Assembly (NCBI RefSeq): GCF_000149955.1
Contig: NC_030996.1
Coordinates: forward strand, 1,195,467-1,259,466
Origin: Fusarium oxysporum f. sp. lycopersici 4287
Taxonomy: Eukaryota > Ascomycota > Sordariomycetes > Hypocreales > Nectriaceae
Direction: 5' to 3'
DNA: 64,000 nt
Shown: positions 34,350 to 45,639 of the stretch, one piece after another
Numbering within the stretch: position 1 is the first letter of the stretch
Layout: each line of letters opens with the position of its first letter
Notes under the pieces: generated by a model
The model's database searches: none
What the model saw: the letters and a program-made list of their open reading frames with translations, nothing else
Told to the model about the DNA's origin: nothing
Translations under genes and position numbers: made by a program

Positions 34350-34922
34350 AGGATTGGATGGGACGCGCATTGTAAAGACAATCGATAGATGAGGCATGTA
34401 CATAACGCGATGACTAGAAGGGTCCGGATTCTAATGAAGCCGTACTAGCAAAGGCAAGCCTCTTGGCCTGGCAAACTCTGTGAAGACGAGCCGAGATGAA
34501 GCTCTTGTACTCGTTCAGGCCCGTGTGAAGGGTTTGTAAGAATGGACCTTAATATCTTGTAGCCCCCGCAGCCAGCCCTTACTGCTAGCGCCGAAACTAA
34601 AGACGCCTGAATACCTGATGGGAAATGCCACCTAGGGTCCTAGACCATCTCCCAATAACTTCTGAAGGCACTATGCCTCTGCTGGGCACGACTTGGCGAG
34701 GCTGCGCGGGGTCATGGAGACGCTGACCCGCCCTAAATTAGATTCAGTTGGTTCCGTCACTTGGAGAGAATAGCACGCCATGGCCCCTTAGGAATTCTCC
34801 ACTTCCCCGCAAACACGGTCGCCTCAGCTCCATCACCGTCCAAATCATTCACACCTCTCTAACTGGGGCAACGTCATCCTGCAACTCACGAGCCGACAAG
34901 TATCGGTCGCGAGAAGGATGGC
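34350..34922. other. intergenic, about 570 bp
   Basis: No gene seen; probable promoter and leader of the double-zinc-cluster regulator. Confidence 0.5.
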
Positions 34923-37900
34923 ATGGATTACGAAAAGCATATCGGTTATTTCAAGCTTCATACCAACCCCCACATCGCTCAAACATGTCTTCAATGCAAA
35001 CAGCGTAAGGTACGTTGCGACAAACCACCAGGGACGTGTCGCAATTGTCGACGGCTGGGTTTAGCTTGCTCTCTCAATAATGATGACCACCAGCTTCGCG
35101 AGAAGCCGTCACCGCCCATTTCAAAGAAACGCCTCAGAGGAGCTCGCGCCTGCTCTTCCTGTCGTCTTAAGAAGATCAAGTGCTCAGGGACGCTTCCAAC
35201 ATGTGTCGTATGTCAGCAGAAGGACATCAGATGCACTTATCCGCCGCTTAAGCGTTATCGACGCGCTCGAGAAGGCTATTTGCTTGACGAATCCACGCCG
35301 GAGGACGGGGGGCCTCAGCAACGCGAATGTTCCTTTCTGGAAAGAGAAGGACGCTTACAGGCTGTCTCCGAATACTCAAGCAGTCCTCCCGCTACTGAAT
35401 TAGCCGAGCAGTACCAACAACAGCATAAGGAACTGGAGCAGCAACAGGAGCTTGAACACGATCATCAACACGACCTAGTGATCGATGAGGAGCATGAACG
35501 TGAGCACGAGCGCCAGCACGAACAGGAATGCAGTGTGGAGCAGGAGCAACAACGAGAACGAGAACAGGAACAGGAACCGGAACCGGAACACGGACGGGAA
35601 TGGACTTACCAGCGCCAGCACCAGCGCCAACGTCAGGATGAGGACGATCGGCGACTGGAGCATCAACAGCATCAGCTGCGAAGAACAGAACTGCATCGGC
35701 AGCGGCAATCTGCGGGACATCCTGCAAGGTGCGAGGAAACAGCAATAATGCCGCTGTCTTCACCCGCGGACTCAACAGTGTCATGGCATCCATCATCAAC
35801 AGAGTCTGTAACAAGAGGCTCAGGGTATGGAGGCCCAAGCCGCGATCAAGTAGACACCCTCCTTGACGTCTTCTTCAAGTTCATCTATCCCATGCCATCA
35901 TACGCATTCCTACATCCAGAAATAACCAGGAGAAGATGCTGTTCTCATGATGTGCATCGTGCCCTTCCTGCTTCTATTTGCGCGGTTGCAATGTTGTACC
36001 TGCGCAGAGAAGTTGATCTCGATCTTGATCATCGACAGGACTCGAGTCGAAGAGCGCTCAGCCACATTGTTGCCTCCGCTGAGGATACGGGTGCGTGGAT
36101 CAGGATGGCCGAGGAGAGCATCTGGCGAAGTCTTGAATCGCCGAGTATAACCAAACTCCAGGCGCTTCTCCTCGTAATTCACTATTACATAGAAACGGAG
36201 CTTTTTCAGAGGGCTTTCATGTTGACAGCCACGGCTGCTCGCTTCGCCACGACGATGCGACTCAATTACGAACGACATGACCTTCAGCCAGTTGCGCGAG
36301 AGGTCCGACGTCGTACTCTCTGGTCCCTAAAGATGGTTGAGCGCTATTTCTCTACGGGCCTTGCCGAGTTCGACTCTTTACCACTGGAGGTTATCTACAT
36401 CGACTTTCCAAGGAGCGAGGAAGACTTCATGGCAATGACCCATGGTCGCGAAATTGATGCTACTGGCAAAGGTGAAGCCAACGGCGATTATCACAACTAC
36501 CATGGTGAGGGGGGCACCTACGGGCTCATTATGCAATTGGAAGCAATTCGACGTGATGTGATGAAGCTTTCTAGGAGCATCGCGCTGCTGGAAACGCCTT
36601 TGTGTAATCTCACAGACCTCATCAGCCACCATTTACAAACACTAGCATGCATGGAGAAACCAGCTCCGATCCTGGAAGCTCACTTAAGCGCGGATGAAGC
36701 ATTCGAGCCCCCTGGCTGCAGTAGCAACAGAGACAGATCAATCTCCCGATGGCTGCCCCGTCTATTGCTGGCCCACATCTCCTGGCACCAAGCACACTGC
36801 GACATCAACCGCATCCTTTTGCCTGGGTACTCAGAAGCTGCTCCCGATGCTGTGCTCGTTGGCCATGACCACCAGGCCCTCCTTGCTGCTGAGGCTCAAT
36901 GCTTGCATCACGCAATGCGAATCATCTACATACTCACCGCGCTCAACCAGCATAGCACACAACACCATCTCCTCGAATTCGACACAGCTATTTGTGCTTA
37001 TCATGCCACCCGTCTGATCCTCTTCATCTCTCGATTCGGTCAAGGACCTGCTCGGCCGTCACCGGAATTTGCTGTTAGCCGTGCCGAGCTTTGCCTAGCT
37101 GCGCTCAAGAGGTTTTTCCGATTCTCAGCGCTCGTTAGTCCCATCATTGGAGAACTGGAGGAGTCCATCGCCATCTTCTCAGAGCAGCAAAAAAAGAAAC
37201 GAAACTTTCCTAGCGATCAGCCGGAGGCGGCTGGATTTATTCACGCGACAGCGAACCAGGGGTCGGCTGCCGCAGCGAATGCAACACCTTTTGCGGGAAC
37301 TCTATCTAATAAAACCCCACCAGGTTTCTCGGGAGTCACAACAAACGAGACAGGCACACCCAACTCCTGCCCAGCTACTGCACCAGCGATCAACGGCGAA
37401 CACACAGAGGGTCGGGCTCTGCAGAGTGACGCCCACCAACTGTCCTCGCTACAGAGTCAAAGCAGATCAGACGGCCATTTTTCCGAAGCTGTGCGTGCCC
37501 GGCAGCGCTTAGCTGTACACAGTCTATTGCGCCGGGCTGAATTATCAAATGTTGGACGCGATGACGAAGAATACCAGAGGTCCCATATTGACGAAGTAAC
37601 TCTTGGTTCTGATACAACAGCTCGGCGTCCGCCTTTTACAATGGAGGATGACCATCACAGTCCTCCCATCCGGGGAAGCCATGGCACTTCTGAAGAGGAG
37701 AGACCTCGCGTGGTTGACGCATCGGCCGCTACCGCTGATGCGACCGCCGGTTTGCAATCAACAGTTCCCAATCCGAAAACGTACTCCATGACCAACAATC
37801 ATGCTACAAAAAATAAGTCTCGACCCCATATGGCCCGGTTTCAAGATCAAGAGCCATCGAGCACTCGCAGCTCTGCTGTGCCGGGTCTCTTCGCGTGGTG

Positions 37901-37964
37901 GGCTCCCCAGGACTGGGCATGGCTCCTGGAGGATCAACTCATGGAATTGGGCGCAAGCACGTGA
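34923..37964 (+). CDS. Zn2Cys6 regulator with two tandem zinc clusters
   Basis: A single-exon 1013-aa nuclear transcription factor. It has two complete Zn2Cys6 clusters: Cys 22, 25, 32, 39, 42, 49 and Cys 77, 80, 87, 94, 97, 104, both with CX2CX6CX6CX2CX6C spacing and a basic stretch between them (SKKRLRG). Residues ~155-265 are an extreme Glu/Gln/His/Arg-rich segment, likely coiled coil. A fungal-type middle homology region follows (about residues 300-720, including DTLLDVFFKFIYPMPSYAFLHPE split over two helices, and REVRRRTLWSLKMVERY). The C-terminal ~280 residues are polar and disordered. The position between sulfatase and GH3 genes suggests a local carbohydrate regulator, but this is untested. 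Most relatives have one cluster. Confidence 0.88.
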   Translation: MDYEKHIGYFKLHTNPHIAQTCLQCKQRKVRCDKPPGTCRNCRRLGLACSLNNDDHQLREKPSPPISKKRLRGARACSSCRLKKIKCSGTLPTCVVCQQKDIRCTYPPLKRYRRAREGYLLDESTPEDGGPQQRECSFLEREGRLQAVSEYSSSPPATELAEQYQQQHKELEQQQELEHDHQHDLVIDEEHEREHERQHEQECSVEQEQQREREQEQEPEPEHGREWTYQRQHQRQRQDEDDRRLEHQQHQLRRTELHRQRQSAGHPARCEETAIMPLSSPADSTVSWHPSSTESVTRGSGYGGPSRDQVDTLLDVFFKFIYPMPSYAFLHPEITRRRCCSHDVHRALPASICAVAMLYLRREVDLDLDHRQDSSRRALSHIVASAEDTGAWIRMAEESIWRSLESPSITKLQALLLVIHYYIETELFQRAFMLTATAARFATTMRLNYERHDLQPVAREVRRRTLWSLKMVERYFSTGLAEFDSLPLEVIYIDFPRSEEDFMAMTHGREIDATGKGEANGDYHNYHGEGGTYGLIMQLEAIRRDVMKLSRSIALLETPLCNLTDLISHHLQTLACMEKPAPILEAHLSADEAFEPPGCSSNRDRSISRWLPRLLLAHISWHQAHCDINRILLPGYSEAAPDAVLVGHDHQALLAAEAQCLHHAMRIIYILTALNQHSTQHHLLEFDTAICAYHATRLILFISRFGQGPARPSPEFAVSRAELCLAALKRFFRFSALVSPIIGELEESIAIFSEQQKKKRNFPSDQPEAAGFIHATANQGSAAAANATPFAGTLSNKTPPGFSGVTTNETGTPNSCPATAPAINGEHTEGRALQSDAHQLSSLQSQSRSDGHFSEAVRARQRLAVHSLLRRAELSNVGRDDEEYQRSHIDEVTLGSDTTARRPPFTMEDDHHSPPIRGSHGTSEEERPRVVDASAATADATAGLQSTVPNPKTYSMTNNHATKNKSRPHMARFQDQEPSSTRSSAVPGLFAWWAPQDWAWLLEDQLMELGAST
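35390..35720 (+). repeat. low-complexity CAG/GAG-type coding repeat
   Basis: Inside the regulator gene, irregular CAG, GAG, GAA, CAT and CGA triplets encode a Gln/Glu/His/Arg-rich stretch. It also opens long antisense frames that are not genes. The stretch is likely to vary in length between strains. Confidence 0.7.
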
Positions 37965-39262
37965 GCGGCAAATCATGTTATTAACTCTCTATGTAGCGCC
38001 TGTGTTATCGGCGGAAGTGCGGGTCATCTCGTTATATGTAAAGAAGGAATATTGCAAGAAATGCTACGACCCTTTCATTGAGACATTGCTTTGACTACAA
38101 AGGCTAAGCCTTATAATCTTCCAATGGCATCGTTGCAGCTGCCAACTTATCAGGAAACACTCAGTCTGGCGGGAAACGTGTGCCGTTCTTGTATTGTATT
38201 TGGCCTACTGCTTCCTGGAGATCTGGTCAGAAAATATTATATCCTACGTATTAGTGTTGCTGGGGGATATAACTCACGGAGATGATGGGGCATTATCCGC
38301 AAACGCGAGCCATCATGTCAAGCTAGGTATGGCGCACTTCAGGCTAACCCTATCTTACATAATGCTCATCTTGCAACGGCTGATCTTTCTTATTCTCGTT
38401 TAAACACTTCTCGTTTAGATACTCTTCGTTTAAAGATAATGAACAAGAATCGGCACTTCACCCAGAACTCGTGGCTCCCTCGGAAGGGTTCAAGCCCCGC
38501 AGCAAAACTCGGCGACGAAGATGAACCATTCTATTTGGATGCTGCCCAACAACCCAGACTAACTAGTCCTATGTGAGAAAGATTTGTTATCAGTGCCGTC
38601 GAATGTGAGTGTGATTGCGCCTTTCGGGGCCGATGTCTTTTGAAAATGGCTTAGCCTTTTGTAGTAAGTCCGGCCGAGATACATGTACCGGGGCATCTGA
38701 TCTGGGGTTCGGTAGTCGGTCAATACGACCCTGACTAGACTGCAAAGGGCCCAGAGAAGAGACTAAGATGGATATGTACTGTCCGAGCGACGTGCCTCCA
38801 GGCTCACCTCACGCTCGCAGTCATTGAGTCAACATTCAACATATCACAACACCGTCCGGTTGTCGGGTTATATCCCCAGATAACCAATCTATCGAATCAG
38901 ATACGTAGGTATTACCCCGGATTCTTCTTCGGACTCTCGGGAAAAGGATCATGCATATGGCCAAAGACGCAATCATCGCCATCCGCAAAGCCTTGGCGGG
39001 AAAGACCTGGTTCAGCTCGCTCCATGAATTGATTCGTCATCTGTGCAGAAATGAGACAAGCAAGCTAAGGCCATATGCCCCAGCTTTATACCGATGTACC
39101 TTGAAGAAATTATGCTGGCTTTCGCAACTCTGCTGCATTGCCTTGTAAAGAAAACTATAAGAAGAATGTTATCCCATGTATACATCCAACCGCTAACAGT
39201 GCCTCCCTCAAGACTCCAGCCGTCGGCACCTCTACACAAATCACCCTTAACAGCCTGTCGAG
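37965..39262. other. intergenic, about 1.3 kb
   Basis: No gene is supported on either strand. The stretch holds a small imperfect tandem repeat at 38393-38437 and the promoter of the GH3 gene at its right end. Confidence 0.45.
38393..38437. repeat. three imperfect 15-bp tandem repeats
   Basis: Units at 38393-38407, 38408-38422 and 38423-38437 share the core TTCGTTTA or TCGTTTA(A/G)A; units 1 and 2 differ at two positions, unit 3 is more diverged. Confidence 0.6.
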
Positions 39263-41782
39263 ATGGTCCATTTCTCCGTAACGCCCCTAGCTCTTGCTGG
39301 GTCCTTAGCCTACCCTGTGATCGCGGCACCGGGCCCAAACAACGAAGCCTGGAAGAACAAAGCTCTCTCCCCAGCTGAGCGCGCGGAGGCTCTCTTGCCC
39401 ACCCTCAAATGGACAGAGAAGATCGCTCAGCTAGGTGGTATAAGAAGGCTTCTGGATCCCAATTCATCCTTTAACCGGACTGTCTATGATGCACTGTACC
39501 CTCTGCAACATGGTATACTAAGTAGGTTTTTCGCCAGGCACAAGTGCACAAAGCCTTATCTTGATGAACAAGTCCCAAGCTGACAACTAGATCATCAGGC
39601 TACGGCTCACAACTGAACCCTGCTGAGAAAGTGTTGCCATTTGCGAATAAGGTCCGATGGGAGCAGATGCAGAATGGCAAAATTCCTTACATTACAGTCA
39701 CAGATTCGGTCAACTCCATCTATGTGCCTGGAGGGACCTTGTTTCCTGCAACACTGTCACTGTCCACGTCATGGGACCTGGATCTGTATGGCCAAGTAAC
39801 GGGAGCGATTCGAGACGAGAACATGGCTCTCGGGACGCACTGGGTCCTAAGTCCCGAGTTAGATGTAGCCAAGGATCCCAGATACGGCCGTGTGGGTGAG
39901 ACGTAAGTGTATACAGTGCTCCCCCCTATACTGCAATTCCTTTTCCAGTACAGCTTTCTTCTCCTATATGCTCGCATTGTTGGCAGCGCCCTGCGCACAT
40001 GGACGCGTGACTAACCGATTTCTTACCAGCTACGGTGAAGATGTCTACCTTGTCGGCGAATTCGCGGCGCAGTATGTCCGAACTATGGAAGAGAAAGACA
40101 AGAACGGATTCATCAAAGTCGCCACAACCGTGAAGCACTTTTTATACGGACTAGGCGCGGGCGGCATCAACACTGCAAGCATGGCCGGCGGCACCAATCA
40201 TTTGTACAACGACCTGGCCCTTCCGTACATTCGCGTACTCAAGGAAAACCCTGCGTCTATCATGGTGTCGTATTCCAGCGTCGACCGGGTCCCTATGTCA
40301 ATCAATAAACAGCTTCTGCAGGGTATGCTCAGATCTGAAATGGGTTTTGAGGGCCTGCTCATGTCGGACGCCATGGCCATTCCACATCTTCATACCCAAA
40401 GCCTCGTGGCTTCATCTCTCAAGGATGCAGCTACCAAGGCCCTACGTGCCGGATTGCAGCTCGAACTAGCTCCTCAACAACCAGCCGCATTTCCGACTCT
40501 TGTTAACAGTTCGGACGATCAGGAGATCGTGAGGCTGGTAGACGAAGCAGTGAAGCAGCATTTGATCATCAAATTCGCAACTGGCATGTTTGATCTTCCC
40601 CTGCCCATGATGAATGATCTCAAAAAGGTGCTCCGCTCATCCAAGCATCTCGATGTAAATCGCAAGGCTTCACGCGAATCCATCGTCCTACTGCAGAACA
40701 AGAACAACTTTCTTCCCAAGTCCAAAATCTCCAAGGTTGCGCTCCTCGGTCCCATGGCCGACATTTTGAACCCCGGAAGCTACGCTCCCAGCACGAGCGC
40801 GAGGCCCTTGTATGGACGCACGTTGAAGGGAAGCCTCGAGGCAGCCCTCGGAGCCAAGAACGTCAAGTACGTCAAGGGTGTTGACATTGCTTTCGTACGT
40901 GATAGTGATAGTGAGGGCATCCAAGCTGCTGTCGCTGCTGCAAAGGAGGCTGGCCTTGCGATTGTGGCTGTTGGCTCTCTGTCCGTATATTCTCTGGATC
41001 CAAATGCTGGTGAGCGTACGGATGGCGAATTCTTCACACATGCCAGCTTGGGCTTCCCTGGTAGTCAGCAACAGCTCCTTGACGCTGTTCTCGACGCCGG
41101 CGTGCCCACGATTGTTGTTCTTAGTGGTGGCCAGTCGTTTGTGCTCAACAACTCAACCATGCGGGCCGACGCCATCCTCCACATGTTTCTTGCTGGCGAG
41201 TTCACCGCCGATAGCGCGGTCGAGATCATCCAGGGCAAGGTTAACCCCAGCGGCAAGCTGACTGTGACTATGCCGCAAGCTGATGGCGCGCTCCCAGTAT
41301 ACTACGATTTTCTGCCTTCTGATGCACAAGGAGGCGTAAGCTTCATTCAGACTCCTAATGTTTGCGCTACATATGACTACAACTTCCCCTGCCTGAAGCG
41401 GGGTTATGCACCCATGCCATTCGGCTACGGCCTCAGCTACACCAGCTTCGACCTCTCTGCTCCTAAGATTACCCGGAAGGGTGACACCGTTTCTATTTCG
41501 GTTACGGTGGTCAACACGGGCTCCGTTACGGGCAAGGAGGTCGTTCAGGTCTATCAGAGACTCGCGAATTCCGAGATCGAGCTGCCGAACAAACGCCTGA
41601 TCCGCTTTCAGAAGGTTGAGGTGAAGCCAGGCCAGAGTACGGTGGTCGATTTCAGTATACCCAAGAACGATCTTGGTTACTACAACAATGCCAAATACCA
41701 AGTCGAATCAGGGGAGTACATCTTCTGGACGGGTTCAAGTTCCAAGTTGACTGACTTAAAGAACGCCACAATCACGCTTTAA
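39263..41782 (+). CDS. secreted GH3 glycoside hydrolase
   Basis: Three exons (39263-39521, 39599-39902, 40030-41782) encode 771 aa. Residues 1-21 are a signal peptide. The GH3 N-terminal barrel contains KDPRYGRVGETYGED and VKHFLYG (the usual KHF motif), and the nucleophile region reads GFEGLLMSDAMAI, with Asp in SDA where most members have SDW. The GH3 C-terminal domain starts near ASRESIVLLQNKN, and a fibronectin-III-like domain closes the protein (VVNTGSVTGKEVVQVYQR). Family activities include beta-glucosidase, beta-xylosidase and N-acetylglucosaminidase; I cannot tell which. Length and domain order are normal. It may act with the sulfatase and sugar transporter nearby. Confidence 0.9.
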
Positions 41783-43114
41783 CATTGCCCTTAACCACCA
41801 GTAGTATCGAATAGTGTAGGCTAGACAGTTTTCGCAATTGCAGGTAACCTTGATAATTATTCGAATTTCAAAATGCAGTACTTGGCTTTTGCTGATGGCC
41901 CCCTGGTTCTATATAAGTGGTATAACCTTTATTATTTTAAATAATATTATATAAAGAGTTATAGGCCCACAAGACAGTGGCATTTTCGCTTGAAAGAAGG
42001 TTGATGTGATTTCCACTTAGGTAGAGGGACTTTTAGGCATACACGCGACATGTAGTTAATACCCTAAAGCTCAGTAAACCGGACACAAGATTGACATTAA
42101 CTAACATTTGACGGCTGATGCGTTTTGCTCGTATCGCTGCAGGAGATAAACTAAGAAAAGGGCTCGCCCTTTATGTTTAGAGCCACGATATAAAATAAAC
42201 CACTTGTAGTAAGCATCAAGTCCTATTTCTGGATATACAGTTGTAAGATATGATTATGCCTCGTCCAGAACACTCACCAGAACATCGAGTATTTGAACCG
42301 GCAAACTCCAGACCTTGACAGGAAGCACGCCATCTTGTCGACGAAGTGCAAATAGAGTTATCCGCGGAGATAGACTAAAAGGGGCTATGTGATAGTCACA
42401 TCCTTAACTTATAATGCCCCGATTCGTCTCTGCTCTTCGGAGCTCGTGGGGGGCGAGATCCGACCCGAGATGCGAGGCGACAAAGCGCCAGAGATAGACC
42501 AACCATCATAGTTTCTGTGAGGTGAGAGTGGACCGATAGCTATCAACTTATGCTGTTTTCAGGGAATAGAGAATGGCGTAATGTTGAGCAATTGCCTTGG
42601 CAGTGAAATACCGAGCTGTTGAGTGGTTATTCGAGCAATGGTGCAATAGCTTTCAGTTCTGTCGCGAGCTACAGATCTTTGCCAAGGACCACTAAAATAT
42701 AGATTTGACCGATTACCGGAGAAGTGCAACAGATCCGAAAAGGCGTTATCGACCAGTTGATCATTCGTTTGTGCTACTTTTTCACTTGGAAGCTATGAGT
42801 GCTCACTATCGAGACACAAATGTCTCAACAACCATTCAGGGGAGTTTATCGAGCAATGGTCAAATATGAAGCCGAATAATACCATCGGAATTAATCCCTA
42901 CATCTCGCTATTATATCCATACCTGACGCCATAGATACATCGGTAACCCCACGAAGTTGAGTCTTTCGAGATCAGTAACATGGATTTCGCCATCGCATGG
43001 TTCACCGAGGGGTTAAACAAGTACCAACGTCGATGTATACAAAAGGCGTTATTATATCCAAGATGATTGCGAAGAGACTGCTGAATAGGGCCCCATAGAA
43101 CATTGATATTCACA
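41783..43114. other. intergenic, about 1.3 kb, partly AT-rich
   Basis: No gene seen. A notably AT-rich patch lies at about 41915-41965 (runs of TTATTATTTTAAATAATA type). No open frame of note appears until just before the next start codon. Confidence 0.5.
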
Positions 43115-45182
43115 ATGGCATATTCTGATGATGTTCGTGTGTCAGAATCCAAGAATGCTGTTGACCTTCATATTGACCCAACCGATTCGGATTCCTCCAA
43201 GTCAATTCCCTCCACCAAGGTGATCCCTCTTATCGCTACACTTCCCCTCGCTGCACCAGAGGAACCTCGAAGCTGGTGGCAGCGACGACCGAGACATGAT
43301 GGAGAGGCTGTTGCAACTCGTCGGTCCGTCTTTGACGACCCAGACATGGCGAGGCGCTACCAGCCACGACCTGACTGGGAGAATCTGCATCGATTTGACC
43401 CTTCCGAAAGGTGGACTTTCAATGAGGAGCGCAAAGTCATTCGAAAGATTGATAGACGGATCATGATATTCGCTTGCGTCATGTTCATGGCTCTTGAGCT
43501 GGATCGATCCAATTTGTCTCAAGCTGTCTCGGATAACTTTCTGCCAGACCTGAAGATGGATACCAATGGTTAGTCTCTTTTATATCAGGTTGCTATATCC
43601 TTTTAACTTTGCATTGTTAGATTACAATCTTGGAAATACCGTCTTCAAGTTGTCTTTCTTGTGTGCCGAACTTCCCTCCCAGCTTGTCAGCAAGTACCTC
43701 GGACCTGACCGTTGGATTCCGATGCAGTTGTGCCTCTGGAGTCTTGTCTCTGCGGTAGGCCATAGGAAGCCTTCAGCTCTTCGATGTACTGACGATATGA
43801 GTAGGGCCAATTCTGGTTGGACGGGAGGGCTTCCTTTCTGGCATGCCGTGCCCTTCTGGCCATCTTCCAGGGCGGATTCATCCCGGATGTGAGTAGTCCA
43901 TGTCGCCGTCCTGCCTAAGTGTTAATGGTCCCAACTAATCATTGCTCTGGAATACTGTTAGACGATCCTATACCTGAGTTATTTCTATACCGCTAGTGAG
44001 CTCACTGTTCGTCTGGCCTTCTTCTGGACGGCGTACAACGTCGCCGATATCATCAGTGGGTTTCTGGGAGCAGGTTTCCTCCAGTTGCGTGGCTGGCATG
44101 GGTACGAGGGCTGGCGATGGCTGTTCCTGTTCGAGGTTTGTCATTCAAGCTCTTTGCATCATCGACTATACTGACGAATCGTGCCAAATAGGGCCTGCTG
44201 ACGCTCGCGGTTGGCATTTCCGCCTGGTTTCTCATGCCCGCTGGACCCACTCAAACCTCAGGCATTCTCCGTGGTAAGAACGGTTGGTTCACTGAGCGGT
44301 AAGTTGCCCCAGAGATGGATATGCCTTCGAGACTGACCGGTGTACAGAGAGGAGCGCATTATGGTGAACCGGGTCATCCGTGACGATCCCAGCAAGGGCG
44401 ACATGCATAACCGCCAACCCATTACTCCGAAGTTACTATGGGCATCAATCAAGGATTACGACCTCTGGCCGATCTACGCCATTGGCTTAACATTCTTGAT
44501 CCCAGCCACGCCGCCCGCCCAGTACTTCACCTTGACCCTTCGTGGCCTCGGCTTCAATGTACTCGTTACCAATCTTCTGACCATTCCCCATACGATCCTG
44601 TCTATCGGTGGCCTGTTGCTTATTTCCTACCTGGCCGAGAAATGGAACGAGAGGTCTCTGCTTGGCCTAGCTGTTCAGATCTGGAAGCTGCCATTCATAA
44701 TCTATCTATACGTAGTAGACATGAGCACGGTCAACAGATGGGTCTCTTTCGCCGTGCTGGCGCTGTTGCTTGGTTCTCCGACTGGTGAGTATAGACGTTC
44801 CTTGACTTACCTATAACCGGCTAACATCATCTTCCTAGCCCATCCAATCCAAGTCAGTTGGAATTCGCGCAACTCCAATACCGTTCGCCTAAGGACAGTT
44901 TCCGCAGCTATTTACAACATGTTCGTTCAATCCGCCGGTATTATCGCATCCAACGTCTACCGCAAAGACGACGCGCCGAGATACCGGGAAGGAAACAAGA
45001 ATCTTTTGGCGATCATTGCGCTCAACATCACGTTGTATCTGTTGACCAGAACCTACTACATCTGGAGAAATAAGAGCCGAGACAAGATTTGGGATGCTAT
45101 GGATGATGAACAGAAGAAGCATTATCTTGATACCACAAAGGATGAGGGTAATAAGCGATTAGACTTTCGGTTTGCCTACTAG
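43115..45182 (+). CDS. MFS anion:cation symporter, Dal5/Tna1 type
   Basis: Seven exons joined by six in-phase introns encode a carrier of roughly 570 aa. The ATG at 43115 is the first in frame. The protein has a long cytosolic N-terminus, then [26 protein letters not shown], the classic start of the Dal5 (allantoate/nicotinate/vitamin) family. [53 protein letters not shown] and [22 protein letters not shown] follow in the expected order. The product probably imports a small organic anion. The first ~90 residues are longer than usual. It is followed in the same direction by a Zn2Cys6 regulator gene, a common pairing in fungal catabolic loci. Confidence 0.88.
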
Positions 45183-45639
45183 CCTGGTGCAGGCTTTCCG
45201 GCGACTCGGAGAAACCGAGACAGCATGGTTCTGATGATGCTTATCTCGATGGTGAAGGAACATGAACAATTTCACTTCAATGCAATTAGTTCCAGGATTA
45301 AAAACAGCAGAGAACCATTCAATTTGTGTATTTGCATAATACATCGTCAAGTTCATGGTGGTCAAAAAGTTTAAGATGTCCGACGTATCCATCATTTCTT
45401 ATCATTACTGATAAGACCAGCCACTCAGGCTCAAGATAATCAGTGCAGGTGACACAGATAAGCAATCAGTCGCCTGATCCTTCCCATTCCATACTAGCGC
45501 AGTCTCTAGCCTTATCCCCATTCGCCGCCTCCAACCGTTCCATCACCAACTTAACTTTCCCCCGCCCTCATTTGTTAGCAAATGACATAACCTCAAAGCA
45601 GCATGTTTTGCTTTGTCCCCCAGACTCAAAGCCCCTGTG
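45183..45639. other. intergenic, about 460 bp
   Basis: No gene; 3' flank of the carrier and a CT-rich leader of the following regulator. Confidence 0.5.

Noticed and set aside
35392..35838. 148-codon minus-strand frame
   Set aside because: Antisense of the Gln/Glu/His-rich repeat inside the double-zinc-cluster regulator.
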